64,000 nt of DNA from Bordetella parapertussis (GCA_945885345.1 CAMCYP010000007.1:51166-115165); one strand, 5' to 3'. Counted from the first letter of the stretch, positions 1-9,328 are shown. The notes: generated by a model not told the origin, from the letters alone. Program-made: numbers and translations.

Positions 1-458
1 AGCCATTCATGGCCGGCGAGCTGTTTGTCGAGCACGCCGTAGAGGCGCCGCGTCTCCTTGACATAACGCTCGATGCCGTACGGCACCGGTTCCTTCGCCG
101 CGCGCAGGAAATGATGGGCCTGACCGAACATCGGCCCGACACCGCCCATCTGAAACATCAGCCACTGCAGTGCGTCGTAACGCCCACGTACTTCTTGCGG
201 TAAGAACTTTCCAGCTTTTCCGGCGAGATAAATCAGGATCGCGCCGGATTCCATCAGCGCCATCGGCTTGCCATCGGGGCCGTCGCTGTCGACGATCGCC
301 GGGATTTTGCTGTTGGGATTAATCGCGACGAACTCGGGTTTGAACTGATCATTCTGGCCGATGTTGATGGCATGGGTCTGGTATGGCAGGCCGCACTCTT
401 CGAGCATGATGGAAATTTTGCGGCCGTTGGGTGTACTCCAGGTATAAAAATCGATCAT
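1..458 (-). CDS. glutathione S-transferase, YfcG/disulfide-bond oxidoreductase type (3' end cut by window edge)
   Basis: The reading frame opens at an ATG at 456-458 behind a GAAAGGA ribosome site and runs off the left edge with no stop, so only about 152 residues are visible. The N-terminus (MIDFYTWSTPNGRKISIMLE) is a thioredoxin-fold GST domain. It has the TPNG turn that binds glutathione in YfcG/YghU-type enzymes, then the cis-proline segment SKIPAIVD and the ESGAILIYLA helix. The helical domain begins with LQWLMFQMGGVGPMFGQAHHF, typical of YfcG. Family knowledge suggests a cytoplasmic glutathione-dependent disulfide reductase. The C-terminal part cannot be judged. It lies just downstream of cca on the same strand, 24 bases away. 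Confidence 0.88.
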   Translation of the reverse strand, partial: MIDFYTWSTPNGRKISIMLEECGLPYQTHAINIGQNDQFKPEFVAINPNSKIPAIVDSDGPDGKPMALMESGAILIYLAGKAGKFLPQEVRGRYDALQWLMFQMGGVGPMFGQAHHFLRAAKEPVPYGIERYVKETRRLYGVLDKQLAGHEW

Positions 459-482
459 CGCGATCCTTTCAAAACCAATTGT

Positions 483-1580
483 TTATTTTATATTGTTCAA
501 TGCCGCGAGGCGCGCCTGCGCCACCGCCGCCTTGATGTCGGCGGGCGCGGCGTGATTGCGCGCCACAGCACCGGCATCCACGGCCAGCGTCGCCTCATGC
601 GCGCGGCGCAAGCGCTGCCGCGCCGGTTCAACATCCGCCTCCCCCGCCAGCGCCGCCTGCACCAGCGCAGTAAAGCGCTCCGGTCGCCGCCACGCATCCG
701 CCGCTTCGAGCAAACCCAGCAACTCCCCTGCGTCGAGGCTCGCGGCGTCGGCCAGCGCATTGCCATGCCGCGCCGCCAGCACCGCGAGGTCGCGACAGCC
801 GGCCGGTGCTTTTATTTTTGCGCAAAACGCATCCACCGCTTCGGGCTCCAGTACTCGTGCCAGCGCGGCAAAACGCACATCGAGTGACGCACCCTGCCCT
901 GCCGCAGCATCGAGCGCCTGCAAAGCCTCTTCAGCACGGCCTTCGTCATACAAAGCATCGAGTTGCGGCAACACACGCGCCAGGGCGCCGCACTCCCGCA
1001 ATACCGTAAACATCGTCGACGGCGTTTTCTCCGTCAAACCCTTCGCCAGTTCCTGCCACACCCGCTCGGCCACCAGCGCATCAGCTTCCCCGGCCTGCAC
1101 CATCTGCATCATCAGCGCCTGCGTTTCGGGTGCCACGCCGAAACCGAAACGTGCGGCAAACCGCGCCACGCGCAGGATGCGCACCGGGTCTTCGGCAAAC
1201 GCCGGACTGACATGGCGCAGCACGCCGCTGCCGATGTCTTCGGAACCGTGGTGGGGATCGATCAGCCGCCCTGCTTCATCGCGTGCCATCGCATTGATGG
1301 TCAGATCGCGGCGTTGCAGATCCTCTTCCAGAGTGACCTCGGGTGCGGCGTGGAAGGTAAAGCCGTGATAACCCGGCGCAGTCTTGCGCTCGGTGCGCGC
1401 CAGCGCGTATTCCTCGTGGGTCTGCGGATGCAGGAACACCGGGAAGTCGCGGCCGACGGGGCGGTAGCCATTCTTGACCATCTCTTCAGGAGTCGCGCCG
1501 ACGACGACATAGTCGCGGTCCTGCACCGGCAGGCCGAGCATTTCGTCGCGAACTGCACCGCCGACGGTATAGATTTTCAT
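483..1580 (-). CDS. cca: CCA-adding tRNA nucleotidyltransferase lacking a recognisable HD phosphohydrolase site
   Basis: The enzyme adds or repairs the 3' CCA end of tRNA in the cytoplasm. The N-terminal nucleotidyltransferase domain is intact: [11 protein letters not shown], the catalytic acidic pair in QDRDY (D21, D23), [20 protein letters not shown] and the [11 protein letters not shown] neck. At 365 aa it is shorter than E. coli Cca (412 aa). The stretch after [10 protein letters not shown], where E. coli has the HD metal site (CHDLGKG), reads [10 protein letters not shown], and the following His-rich loop is missing. The nucleotidyltransferase function is therefore well supported, but phosphatase/phosphodiesterase activity is unlikely. 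The start ATG gives the expected N-terminus. Confidence 0.93.
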   Translation of the reverse strand: MKIYTVGGAVRDEMLGLPVQDRDYVVVGATPEEMVKNGYRPVGRDFPVFLHPQTHEEYALARTERKTAPGYHGFTFHAAPEVTLEEDLQRRDLTINAMARDEAGRLIDPHHGSEDIGSGVLRHVSPAFAEDPVRILRVARFAARFGFGVAPETQALMMQMVQAGEADALVAERVWQELAKGLTEKTPSTMFTVLRECGALARVLPQLDALYDEGRAEEALQALDAAAGQGASLDVRFAALARVLEPEAVDAFCAKIKAPAGCRDLAVLAARHGNALADAASLDAGELLGLLEAADAWRRPERFTALVQAALAGEADVEPARQRLRRAHEATLAVDAGAVARNHAAPADIKAAVAQARLAALNNIK

Positions 1581-1631
1581 GATGTTGGTGGTGACAAAGC
1601 GCCTGGGATCACGGATTCAGCGGTCCGCGAT

Positions 1632-2570
1632 TCAACGTCCCGCCAGATTGCGGAAACGCTGATAACGCGCGCGCGGCGTGCGCGTCGCCAGCCACATCGG
1701 CGCCACCGCTTCCAGCGCCTGCGGCTTGATGCCGAAGGGGAATGCGCTGCCGCTGACGCTGTCGACTTCCATCGAACGCAGGTTGTCGCGCGTCATCAGT
1801 TTCACCGGCAGCCATTCCATCGCATAGGCCTGGCAGTAGGACAACACGCGATTTAATCCAATTATCGGCCGTTGTTGCCCGGTTATCTTGCCGACATAAG
1901 CCACCAGTTCGCGCAGCGTGTAACGCCGCGGACCGACTAGCTCATAGCTCTGCCCAAACGTTGTCACGTCGGTCAGCGCGCGCACGAATGCGGCGGCAAC
2001 ATCGTCGACATACACCGGCTGGAACCGTGCGCCGGGACTCGCCAGCGCGATAACCGGCAGTGCCCGCGTCAGGCAGGCAAACATGTTCAGGAAACTGTCG
2101 TCGGGCCCGAAAATCACGGACGGACGGAAGATCGTGAAATCGAGATCCGATTCGCGCACGATCGTCTCGGCTTCACCCTTGCTGCGCAGATAGGCGCTGG
2201 GCGCATCCGGCGCGGCAGCCAGCGCACTCATCTGCAGCAGACGGCGGACATTATTGCTGCGGCAGGCCGCGACGACCTTGCGCGCCAGTTCGACATGCGC
2301 CGCTGCAAAGCCGCGCTTGCCGCGCGCGTCGTGCAGTACGCCGACGAGGTTGATTACCGCATCGCAGCCCTGGACCACCGCCGCCAGCGCCGCAGGATCC
2401 TGCACATCGGCCACCACCACATCGACCGTGGGCAGCAGGATCAGTGCCTTGGCGCGCTCGCGATCACGCGTCGGCACCCGCACGCGATAACCCTGCGCGG
2501 CCAGTTGCTGACAGAGATGACGGCCGACAAAACCGGCGCCGCCGATGACACAGATGTTGGTGATTTGCAT
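1632..2570 (-). CDS. complex I NDUFA9-like NAD(P)-binding reductase (atypical SDR)
   Basis: This 312 aa protein starts with a Rossmann dinucleotide site (ICVIGGAGFVGRHLC, residues about 7-20), followed by ADVQDPAAL and VINLVGVLHD, where NDUFA9-type atypical SDRs carry NLVG. The central segment YLRSKGEAE keeps the YxxxK-like spacing. A later FRPSVIFGPDDSFLN motif matches the family well. Bacterial members are soluble NAD(P)H-binding proteins of uncertain substrate, often annotated as complex I NDUFA9 subunit family. It is the second of three same-strand genes (slt, this gene, cca). The link to respiration is by family name only. Confidence 0.82.
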   Translation of the reverse strand: MQITNICVIGGAGFVGRHLCQQLAAQGYRVRVPTRDRERAKALILLPTVDVVVADVQDPAALAAVVQGCDAVINLVGVLHDARGKRGFAAAHVELARKVVAACRSNNVRRLLQMSALAAAPDAPSAYLRSKGEAETIVRESDLDFTIFRPSVIFGPDDSFLNMFACLTRALPVIALASPGARFQPVYVDDVAAAFVRALTDVTTFGQSYELVGPRRYTLRELVAYVGKITGQQRPIIGLNRVLSYCQAYAMEWLPVKLMTRDNLRSMEVDSVSGSAFPFGIKPQALEAVAPMWLATRTPRARYQRFRNLAGR

Positions 2571-2599
2571 CAGCCCATTCTACCCTTCACCTATCGCCC

Positions 2600-2641
2600 A
2601 TTACCCATCACCAATTACTAATCACCAGTGACCAGTCACCG
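2600..2641. repeat. six tandem heptads, variant of the ATCACC repeat family
   Basis: Consecutive 7-base units can be read directly: ATTACCC, ATCACCA, ATTACTA, ATCACCA, GTGACCA, GTCACCG. They fill most of the short gap between the lytic transglycosylase stop and the NDUFA9-like start. The units share the ATCACC core with the octamer arrays elsewhere in the window, but the period is 7. Confidence 0.7.
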
Positions 2642-2644
2642 CCA

Positions 2645-4579
2645 TCAAGGAGTATCGCCCAGCGGTTTCTCGCGATCACGGGCGCGCGGCTCGATAACGC
2701 CGATGCGCGCTTTCAGCGACTGCATCTGCTGACTGAAGTTGTGCGCGTAATAGCTGGAATTGGCCATCACCTTTTTCACGTAATCGCGGGTCTCGTTGAA
2801 CGGGATGGTTTCGGCATAGATCGCCGCTTCCATGCTCTGGCTGTCGCGCCAGGCGCGGGCGCGGCCCGGCCCGGCGTTGTAGGCGGCGGAAGCCAGCACC
2901 GGGCTGCCGTCCAGCGAGTCGAGTACATGGCGCAGGTAATAGGTACCGAGGCTCAGGTTGGTATCCACATCGGTGACCTGCGACCACTGCCAGTCCTTGA
3001 GTCCGATCTTGCCGGCGACCCAGCGCGCGGTGGCCGGCATCAGTTGCATCAGGCCGCCGGCGCCGACGCGGGATTTGGCCTGTGCGATAAAGCGGCTTTC
3101 CTGGCGGATCAGACCGTTGACCCAGGCCTCGTCGAGGTCGAGCTGGCGCGCGGCGGCTTTCAACTGGTCGCGATACGGGGCCAGGTAGCGCAGACCGAAA
3201 TCATGCTCGAACACCGTGCGGTCGGCAGTATTGATCGCGCGGTCATATACCGCGTTGCGACGCGCGACTTCAGCCGCTGCCAGCAATTGCCGGTCGCTCA
3301 ATTCGCGGATCGCCCACAACCATTCGCGCACCGCCTCCAGCCGCAGATCAAGCCGGAACAGTTCCAGCGCGCGCCTGATGCCCGGCTGCGCGACAATCGC
3401 GGCAATGTCCTTGTCGGTCGGTTTGTATGTGGCAGCAGGCGCCTGCACCGAACCACCGAGTTCTTCCAGCGCCAGTTGGCCGTAGAAATGATATTCAGCC
3501 GACAGCGGTTTCAGCAAGGCAATGGCTTCCGTGCCGCGACCCTGCGTTTTCAATCCGCGCGCTTTCCAGTAGCGCCAGGCCGGTTCTTCGGCTTCTTTCG
3601 GCGTCATCGCGTCAATCGCCGCCAGCACGTCGGGCCAGCGTCTGGCGCGCAGCGCGGCACGCGCCTTCCAGCCCAGCTGCAGATCACTCATGCCCGAAGC
3701 CTGCGCAAACCAATCGAGTGCTGCCGGATCATGGCGCATCGCACCGAAATAACCGAGCATGCCCCAGACATAGGCTCGCTCTTCTTCGGAAAACTTCGGC
3801 GCGATTTTGACCCAGTACGCGGCGGCCTGCGGCGGCGAAGTGCGTGCCAGGCGATACACCGCGAACATGGTCGCTTCGCGACCGCCGCGCGATTTGAATT
3901 CGGCGCGCGTACCACTCAGATGCGCTGCAGGATTCCCGGAAATGGCCGACAACACGCGCGCATCCGGCGCCTGGCCCTTGGGCAGATAAGCCGCCACCCG
4001 GTTGGCCAGGCTGACCTGCCCGGCTTCCAGCGCTTGCCGGATGCGGGTCCAGATGTCTTCGACAGACAACTGCTTCGCATCGATCAGGGACTGGAACAGC
4101 GGATCGCAACTGGCGGGCAGCTCGCGCGCAACAAACCACAAGGGGCGCGCTTCGCGCAGTGCCAGCGAATCGCTGCTGGTGCGCGCCTGCAGCGTATAAC
4201 AGGTGATTTCCAGATCATCGTTGACCAGTGCCGGCAACTCGGCGTTAAACAATTCCCACTGCGCGTTTTTACCCAGCAGTTTCAGCCAGTCGCGGCGCAG
4301 GTAATCCGACAACGGTGTATCACGGTTGGCCGTGAGGAAGGCACGGACTTCCGCGGGATCACGCGATTCCAGCCGCACTTTCAATCGCCAGTACTGGACA
4401 TAGGGTTCGAGCAGATGACCCTGGAATTTCGGCGCAAGCTGCTCCAGTTGTTTGCTGTCGCCAATGCGCGCCGCATCGCGCGCCTTCAGAAAGGCGTCAT
4501 CCAGATTGGCCGCAGCCACTACAGCAGCAAACCCGAGCAAGCCGCAGGCGACCGCCAGCCGGATTCGAGCGCAAATCAT
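2645..4579 (-). CDS. slt: soluble lytic murein transglycosylase (Slt70-like), periplasmic
   Basis: The enzyme cleaves the MurNAc-GlcNAc bond of peptidoglycan to give 1,6-anhydro ends. The start chosen is the ATG at 4577-4579, giving 644 aa (E. coli Slt70 is 645). A longer frame exists but runs into ilvA and lacks a signal. The N-terminus (MICARIRLAVACGLLGFAAVVAAA) is a signal peptide. Residues about 30-450 are the helical superhelical ring of Slt70. The C-terminal SLT domain has the catalytic glutamate in LIRQESRF, the GLMQLMP motif and AYNAGPGR. It starts 22 bases after ilvA on the same strand, so the two may be co-transcribed. Confidence 0.93.
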   Translation of the reverse strand: MICARIRLAVACGLLGFAAVVAAANLDDAFLKARDAARIGDSKQLEQLAPKFQGHLLEPYVQYWRLKVRLESRDPAEVRAFLTANRDTPLSDYLRRDWLKLLGKNAQWELFNAELPALVNDDLEITCYTLQARTSSDSLALREARPLWFVARELPASCDPLFQSLIDAKQLSVEDIWTRIRQALEAGQVSLANRVAAYLPKGQAPDARVLSAISGNPAAHLSGTRAEFKSRGGREATMFAVYRLARTSPPQAAAYWVKIAPKFSEEERAYVWGMLGYFGAMRHDPAALDWFAQASGMSDLQLGWKARAALRARRWPDVLAAIDAMTPKEAEEPAWRYWKARGLKTQGRGTEAIALLKPLSAEYHFYGQLALEELGGSVQAPAATYKPTDKDIAAIVAQPGIRRALELFRLDLRLEAVREWLWAIRELSDRQLLAAAEVARRNAVYDRAINTADRTVFEHDFGLRYLAPYRDQLKAAARQLDLDEAWVNGLIRQESRFIAQAKSRVGAGGLMQLMPATARWVAGKIGLKDWQWSQVTDVDTNLSLGTYYLRHVLDSLDGSPVLASAAYNAGPGRARAWRDSQSMEAAIYAETIPFNETRDYVKKVMANSSYYAHNFSQQMQSLKARIGVIEPRARDREKPLGDTP

Positions 4580-4601
4580 AACTTGTTGATTATAAACATT
4601 T

Positions 4602-6116
4602 TTATGCCAGAAACAGGCGGTAAGCCGGATTCCGGGTTTCATTACAGTACGGGTAACCGACCTGCTCCAGGAAGGCCTGGAAGCGGGCTTTGTCCGCCGG
4701 CGGCACTTCCATGCCCACCAGCACGCGGCCGTAATCCGCGCCATGGTTGCGGTAATGGAACAGGCTGATGTTCCAGCCGCGGCTCATGCTGGTCAGAAAA
4801 CGCATCAGCGCACCCGGCCGTTCCGGAAACTCGAAGCGGTAGAGAATTTCATTCTTCGCGCCCGGCGCGTGTCCGCCAACCATGTGCCGCACATGCAGCT
4901 TCGCCAGTTCATTGCCGCTGAGATCCAGCGTCTGCAAACCGCGCCGGCGCAAGGCACGCACCAGCTGCGCCGTTTCGCGGCGGTCGCGCACCTGCACACC
5001 AACAAATACCCGCGCCTGCTTCGCATCATCAAAACGATAATTGAACTCCGTCACGTTGCGCGGCCCGAGCTGTTCGCAGAAGGCCTTGAAGCTGCCGGGC
5101 TTTTCCGGAATCGTTACCGCAAGGATCGCCTCGCGGTTTTCACCGAGTTCGGCTTCTTCTGCGACAAAGCGCAGCCGGTCAAAGTTCATATTGGCACCGC
5201 AGGCGACGGCGACGAATGTTGCACCGCGCGATTTTTTGCGTGCGGCCCAGGCCTTGGCACCGGCGATGGCCAGCGCACCCGCGGGCTCGAGAATGGCGCG
5301 GGTATCTTCAAATACATCCTTGATCGCCGCGCACATGGCATCCGTATCAACGCGGATCACCTCGTCGACCAGCGTGCGGCACAGCCGGAAGGTTTCGCGG
5401 CCAACCTGCTTGACCGCAACGCCGTCGGCAAACAACCCTACCTGCGCCAGTTTGACGCGGCGCCCGGCCTTCAGCGACTGGTACATGGCATCCGAATCCA
5501 TGGGCTCAACGCCGATGATCTTGATCTCGGGACGCAGGCGTTTCACGTAAGCGGCAATGCCGGAGATCAACCCGCCGCCGCCAATGGCAACAAAAATCGC
5601 GTCGATGGGCTCCGGATGCTGGCGCAGGATTTCCATGGCAATGGTGCCCTGGCCGGCGATCACATCGGGGTCATCGTAGGGATGAACATAGGTCAGGCCG
5701 CCGCGTTTTTCGAGCTTGCGCGCATGCGCCGCCGCCTCGTCATAAGAATCGCCGTGCAGCACGACCTTGGCACCGCGCCCGCGTACCGCATTGACCTTGA
5801 TGTCAGGCGTGGTCACCGGCATCACGATGGTCGCCGTGCAGCCGAGGCGCTGCGCTGCCAGCGCGACACCCTGGGCGTGGTTGCCGGCGGAGGCGGCAAT
5901 CACGCCGCGGCGCAAGGCCTCGGGCGGCAGATGCACCATCTTGTTATAGGCGCCGCGCAGCTTGAAGGAAAACACCGGCTGCATGTCTTCGCGCTTGAGC
6001 AGGATGCGGTTGTGCATGCGCCGCGACAGGGCGGGCGCGGCTTCCAGCGGCGTCTCGATCGCGACGTCGTACACGCGCGCATTGAGGATGCGTTCCAGGT
6101 AATCTATTTTTTTCAT
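4602..6116 (-). CDS. ilvA: threonine ammonia-lyase, biosynthetic
   Basis: Converts L-threonine to 2-oxobutanoate and ammonia, the first step of isoleucine synthesis, using PLP. The 504 aa product from the ATG at 6114-6116 begins MKKIDYLERIL as in IlvA. An upstream extension would enter the rpiA promoter region and is rejected. The PLP lysine lies in FSFKLRGAYNK, and the phosphate-binding glycine run is AIGGGGLISG. Two C-terminal ACT-like regulatory domains begin near residue 325 (ILAVTIPEKPGSFKAFC) and 420 (EILYRFEFPERPGALMRFL), so feedback control by isoleucine/valine is expected. It is divergent from rpiA across 129 bases. Confidence 0.95.
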   Translation of the reverse strand: MKKIDYLERILNARVYDVAIETPLEAAPALSRRMHNRILLKREDMQPVFSFKLRGAYNKMVHLPPEALRRGVIAASAGNHAQGVALAAQRLGCTATIVMPVTTPDIKVNAVRGRGAKVVLHGDSYDEAAAHARKLEKRGGLTYVHPYDDPDVIAGQGTIAMEILRQHPEPIDAIFVAIGGGGLISGIAAYVKRLRPEIKIIGVEPMDSDAMYQSLKAGRRVKLAQVGLFADGVAVKQVGRETFRLCRTLVDEVIRVDTDAMCAAIKDVFEDTRAILEPAGALAIAGAKAWAARKKSRGATFVAVACGANMNFDRLRFVAEEAELGENREAILAVTIPEKPGSFKAFCEQLGPRNVTEFNYRFDDAKQARVFVGVQVRDRRETAQLVRALRRRGLQTLDLSGNELAKLHVRHMVGGHAPGAKNEILYRFEFPERPGALMRFLTSMSRGWNISLFHYRNHGADYGRVLVGMEVPPADKARFQAFLEQVGYPYCNETRNPAYRLFLA

Positions 6117-6127
6117 GACTTTATTGA

Positions 6128-6140
6128 TGCCGATTCGGCA
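6128..6140. promoter_or_regulatory. short palindrome in the ilvA leader, possible operator
   Basis: TGCCGA-T-TCGGCA is a perfect 6-base inverted repeat around one base, lying 12 bases upstream of the ilvA start codon in the ilvA-rpiA divergent gap. A role as operator is only a guess from position and symmetry. Confidence 0.25.
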
Positions 6141-6245
6141 AATGGCTGATTCCCAAAGGTTATCAGGAATAGCCCTCCCCGGCACGGACCGCGGGAGCAG
6201 CGCGGCGGGTATCATGTATATTGGATCGGATACTGGAGCAGCAAG

Positions 6246-6941
6246 ATGACACAAAACGTGAATCAGGACGCATTAAAACAGGCGGCGGCAAAAGCTGCGG
6301 TCGCACTGGTACCCGCCGGCAGCATCGTCGGCGTCGGCACCGGATCCACGGTCAATTTTTTCATCGATGAGCTGGCGCGCATCAAAAACCGCATCGAGGG
6401 AGCCGTCTCCAGTTCGGAAGCCAGCGCCAAACGGCTGAAGGCTGCAGGCATCGAGGTCATGGACCTGAACAATGTCCGCGACCTGCCGGTGTACGTCGAC
6501 GGCGCTGACGAAGTCACGCGACACCTGATGATGATCAAGGGCGGCGGCGGTGCACTGACCCGCGAAAAAATCGTCGCTGCGGTGGCGCAAAAGGTGATCT
6601 GCATTGCCGACGCGACAAAACTGGTCGATGTGCTGGGCCGCTTCCCGCTGCCGGTCGAGGTGATCCCGATGGCGCGCTCCTACGTCGCGCGTGAAATCGT
6701 CAAGCTCGGCGGCCAGCCGGAGTGGCGCGCCAACTTCGTCACCGACAACGGCAACCTGATCCTCGACGTGCACAACATGACCATTCTCGATCCGCCGGCG
6801 CTGGAGACGCGCCTGAACCAGATTACCGGAGTGGTCACCAACGGCCTGTTCGCGCGCCGCCCGGCCGATGTGCTGCTGCTCGCCGGCAAAAATGGCGTGG
6901 AAACCCTGCGCCACCCGGGCACAGCCACGAAACTGTCATAA
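6246..6941 (+). CDS. rpiA: ribose-5-phosphate isomerase A
   Basis: Interconverts ribose 5-phosphate and ribulose 5-phosphate in the non-oxidative pentose phosphate pathway. The 231 aa product carries the RpiA signatures: GVGTGSTV phosphate loop (about residue 29), the DGADE catalytic motif (about 85), [11 protein letters not shown] (about 98) and the ANFVTDNGN segment. It is slightly longer than E. coli RpiA (219 aa). The start ATG is preceded by GGAG at proper distance. phoU follows 45 bases downstream on the same strand. Confidence 0.96.
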   Translation: MTQNVNQDALKQAAAKAAVALVPAGSIVGVGTGSTVNFFIDELARIKNRIEGAVSSSEASAKRLKAAGIEVMDLNNVRDLPVYVDGADEVTRHLMMIKGGGGALTREKIVAAVAQKVICIADATKLVDVLGRFPLPVEVIPMARSYVAREIVKLGGQPEWRANFVTDNGNLILDVHNMTILDPPALETRLNQITGVVTNGLFARRPADVLLLAGKNGVETLRHPGTATKLS

Positions 6942-6986
6942 TTTCGCGCTATAACTCGCCTTCTGCCGAGATAGAGAAAGCCCGCC

Positions 6987-7688
6987 ATGCCGGACCATAC
7001 GCTGAAACAGTTTGATACCGAGCTGGAAGAAATCCGCTCAAAAGTGCTGCAGATGGGCGGCCTCGTCGAGGAGCAGATCATCCGCGCGCTGGAAGCCCTG
7101 ACCACCGGCAACCTGACGCTGGCCGGTCAGGTCATGGCAGACGATCACCGGGTCAATGCGCTGGAAGTGACCATCGACGAGGAATGCAGCACCGTCATCG
7201 CACTGCGCCAGCCGGCCGCCAAGGATCTGCGCATGGTGATGGCCGTGGTCAAAACCATCACCGACCTCGAACGCATCGGCGATGAGGCGGCAAAAATCGC
7301 GCGCATGACCCAGGCCATTTATGAAAGCGACCGCCCGACGGTGCCGCGCGTCTCCGAAATCCAGCATGTCGCCGACATCGCGCTGGGCATGCTGCGCAAT
7401 GCGCTGGATGCCTTTGCCCGACTGGACCTGACGGTTGCCGCCAAAGTCGTGCGCCAGGACGAACAGGTCGACAAAGCCTTTGTCAGCATCCTGCGCCAGC
7501 TGATCACGTTCATGATGGAAGATCCGCGGACGATCTCCCATGCCATCGAAATCCTGTTCATCGCCAAAGCGATCGAGCGCATCGGCGACCACGCCAAGAA
7601 CATGTCCGAATACGTGGTTTACCTGGTCAAGGGCAAGGATGTGCGCCACACCAGCGTCGAGAATTTCGAGCGCGAAGCCCTGAGCTGA
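6987..7688 (+). CDS. phoU: phosphate signalling and transport regulator PhoU
   Basis: PhoU is a cytoplasmic all-helical dimer that couples the Pst phosphate transporter to PhoR and restrains phosphate uptake. The 233 aa frame shows the two tandem three-helix repeats, each with its metal-binding signature: AVVKTITDLERIGDEA (about residue 85) and FIAKAIERIGDHAKNMSE (about 190). No pst or phoBR genes are nearby. Here the gene sits beside ppx and close to ppk1, which fits a role in phosphate/polyphosphate balance. Confidence 0.95.
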   Translation: MPDHTLKQFDTELEEIRSKVLQMGGLVEEQIIRALEALTTGNLTLAGQVMADDHRVNALEVTIDEECSTVIALRQPAAKDLRMVMAVVKTITDLERIGDEAAKIARMTQAIYESDRPTVPRVSEIQHVADIALGMLRNALDAFARLDLTVAAKVVRQDEQVDKAFVSILRQLITFMMEDPRTISHAIEILFIAKAIERIGDHAKNMSEYVVYLVKGKDVRHTSVENFEREALS

Positions 7689-7690
7689 TC

Positions 7691-7759
7691 TGCCCGCTGC
7701 AGCCACGCGGCTGCGTGGTACACTCGTTCGCGAGTCACGGAGCGGGCATGCAACCATGC
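7691..7759 (+). other. compact structured segment between phoU and ppx
   Basis: An 8-base outer stem (TGCCCGCT at 7691-7698 with AGCGGGCA at 7741-7748) encloses two inner elements. The first can fold in two exclusive ways: GCAGCC with GGCTGC, or CCACGC with GCGTGG. The second is ACTCG-TTCG-CGAGT with a TTCG loop (7722-7735). A further GCATG-CAAC-CATGC hairpin (7746-7759) competes with the outer stem. No T-run follows, so it is not a standard terminator. It could be a leader structure for ppx. Function unknown. Confidence 0.45.
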
Positions 7760-7798
7760 AATTACTACAGTCAGCGATGAAATCAGAGGCATTCCGGG

Positions 7799-9316
7799 GT
7801 GGCTGACCAATCCACCATCGTCGCCGTTGACCTCGGCTCCAACTCCTTCCACTGCCAGATCGCCCGCGTTGCCGGCGAGCAGTTTTTCCCGCTGGATTCA
7901 TTGCGCGAACCGGTGCGCCTCGGCGCCGGTCTGGGCAAGGACAAAAAACTCGACGAGGAATCGCAGGAACGCGCCCTCGCCTGTCTCGCGCGCTTCGGCG
8001 AACGGCTGCGCGGCCTCGACCGTCACGCCGTGCGCGCCATCGGCACCAATACACTGCGCGTCGCCAAAAACGCGAAGCCTTTCCTCAGAAAAGCCCGTAC
8101 AGCACTGGGTTTCCCGATCGAAGTGGTTGCCGGGCGCGAAGAAGCGCGGCTGATCTACCTCGGTGTATCGCACAGCCTGCCGTCCTCACGCGAAAAACGG
8201 CTGGTGGTCGACATCGGCGGCGGCTCCACCGAATGCATCATCGGCGCCGGATACAAACCGCTGCGGCTGGAAAGCCTGTTCATGGGCTGCGTGTCATACA
8301 GCCTGCGTTATTTCCGCGACGGCCGCATCACCAAGTCTGCGTTCAAGGCCGCGGAACTCGCCGCACGCGCCGAACTGCAGCCCATCGTCGGTGGTTATGC
8401 ACGCGGCAACTGGAAACATGCCGTGGGTTCATCGGGCACGATTCGCGCCCTCGCCGAAATCCTCCAGCTGTCCGGCTACAGCGAGGGCCCGATCACACTG
8501 GACGGACTGGATCAGTTGCGCAGCCAGCTGATCAAGGCCGGCGACATCACGCGCATTGAACTGCCGGGCCTGCGTCCCGACCGTCGGCCAGTGCTCGCCG
8601 GCGGCATGGCCATCCTGCATGCCGTGTTCGACGAATTGCGCATTGCGACCATGACCCCCGCCACCGGCGCGATGCGTCAGGGCATCCTCTACGACATGCT
8701 CGGCCGTTTTCATAACCACGACATGCGTGATGTCACCGTCGCCCAGTTCATGCGGCGCTACCATGTCGATGCGCAGCAGGCGCGGCGAGTGGGATCACAT
8801 GCCGCCGGGCTGTATGAAAAACTCGCGGGCAACGCAGTTGACGATGAAGCCGCACGGCTGCTGGGCTGGGCTGCGAAGCTGCATGAAATCGGCATCCCCG
8901 TGGCCTACAGCGGTTATCACAAACATTCAGCCTATATCCTCAGCAACGCCGACATGCCGGGATTTTCGCGCGAGGAACAACAGCAGCTGGCGGCGCTGGT
9001 ACTGCGTCACCGCCGTTCGCTGAAAAAATCCCTGGAAGACGTGCCCGAGGAAATTGACCGCGCCGCCGTGCTGGCACTGCGGCTGGCGGTGGTGCTGTGC
9101 CGCGCACGGCGCGATACGCGCATGCCGTCGCTGGACATCAAACTGCAGGGTGAACGCGTGCGGCTGGCCTTTGATGCCGCCTGGCTGGAAGCGAATCCGC
9201 TGACGGCAACGGCGCTGCGCGAGGAAGTCGAGGAGTGGGCGCGCATCGGCGAGGAACTGAAAATTCCCGGACTCGACGATATCGTGCTGGCGCAGGAACC
9301 TGCAATCGTCGAATAA
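7799..9316 (+). CDS. ppx: exopolyphosphatase
   Basis: Releases terminal phosphate from long-chain polyphosphate; a Ppx/GppA family enzyme of the actin-like ATPase fold. The 505 aa frame starts at GTG (7799-7801) with AGAGG about nine bases upstream. An ATG at 7777 is out of frame and stops at once. Motifs are VDLGSNSFH at the N-terminus, the catalytic region AGREEARLIYLGV, the phosphate loop VVDIGGGSTE and the GSSGTIRALAE segment. The C-terminal half (from about residue 310) is the HD-like helical domain with LHEIG. GppA (guanosine pentaphosphatase) is the alternative family member, but length and context favour Ppx. Confidence 0.93.
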   Translation: MADQSTIVAVDLGSNSFHCQIARVAGEQFFPLDSLREPVRLGAGLGKDKKLDEESQERALACLARFGERLRGLDRHAVRAIGTNTLRVAKNAKPFLRKARTALGFPIEVVAGREEARLIYLGVSHSLPSSREKRLVVDIGGGSTECIIGAGYKPLRLESLFMGCVSYSLRYFRDGRITKSAFKAAELAARAELQPIVGGYARGNWKHAVGSSGTIRALAEILQLSGYSEGPITLDGLDQLRSQLIKAGDITRIELPGLRPDRRPVLAGGMAILHAVFDELRIATMTPATGAMRQGILYDMLGRFHNHDMRDVTVAQFMRRYHVDAQQARRVGSHAAGLYEKLAGNAVDDEAARLLGWAAKLHEIGIPVAYSGYHKHSAYILSNADMPGFSREEQQQLAALVLRHRRSLKKSLEDVPEEIDRAAVLALRLAVVLCRARRDTRMPSLDIKLQGERVRLAFDAAWLEANPLTATALREEVEEWARIGEELKIPGLDDIVLAQEPAIVE

Positions 9317-9328
9317 GAACCCAGGGCG

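Noticed and set aside
2741..4768. Long plus-strand open frame (675 codons) opposite the lytic transglycosylase
   Set aside because: It is antisense to a gene with clear signal peptide and SLT motifs, has no recognisable domain, and its openness follows from GC-rich codon bias on the other strand.
4743..6149. Plus-strand open frame opposite ilvA
   Set aside because: Shadow of a well-conserved gene; the translation is His/Arg/Gln rich without motifs.
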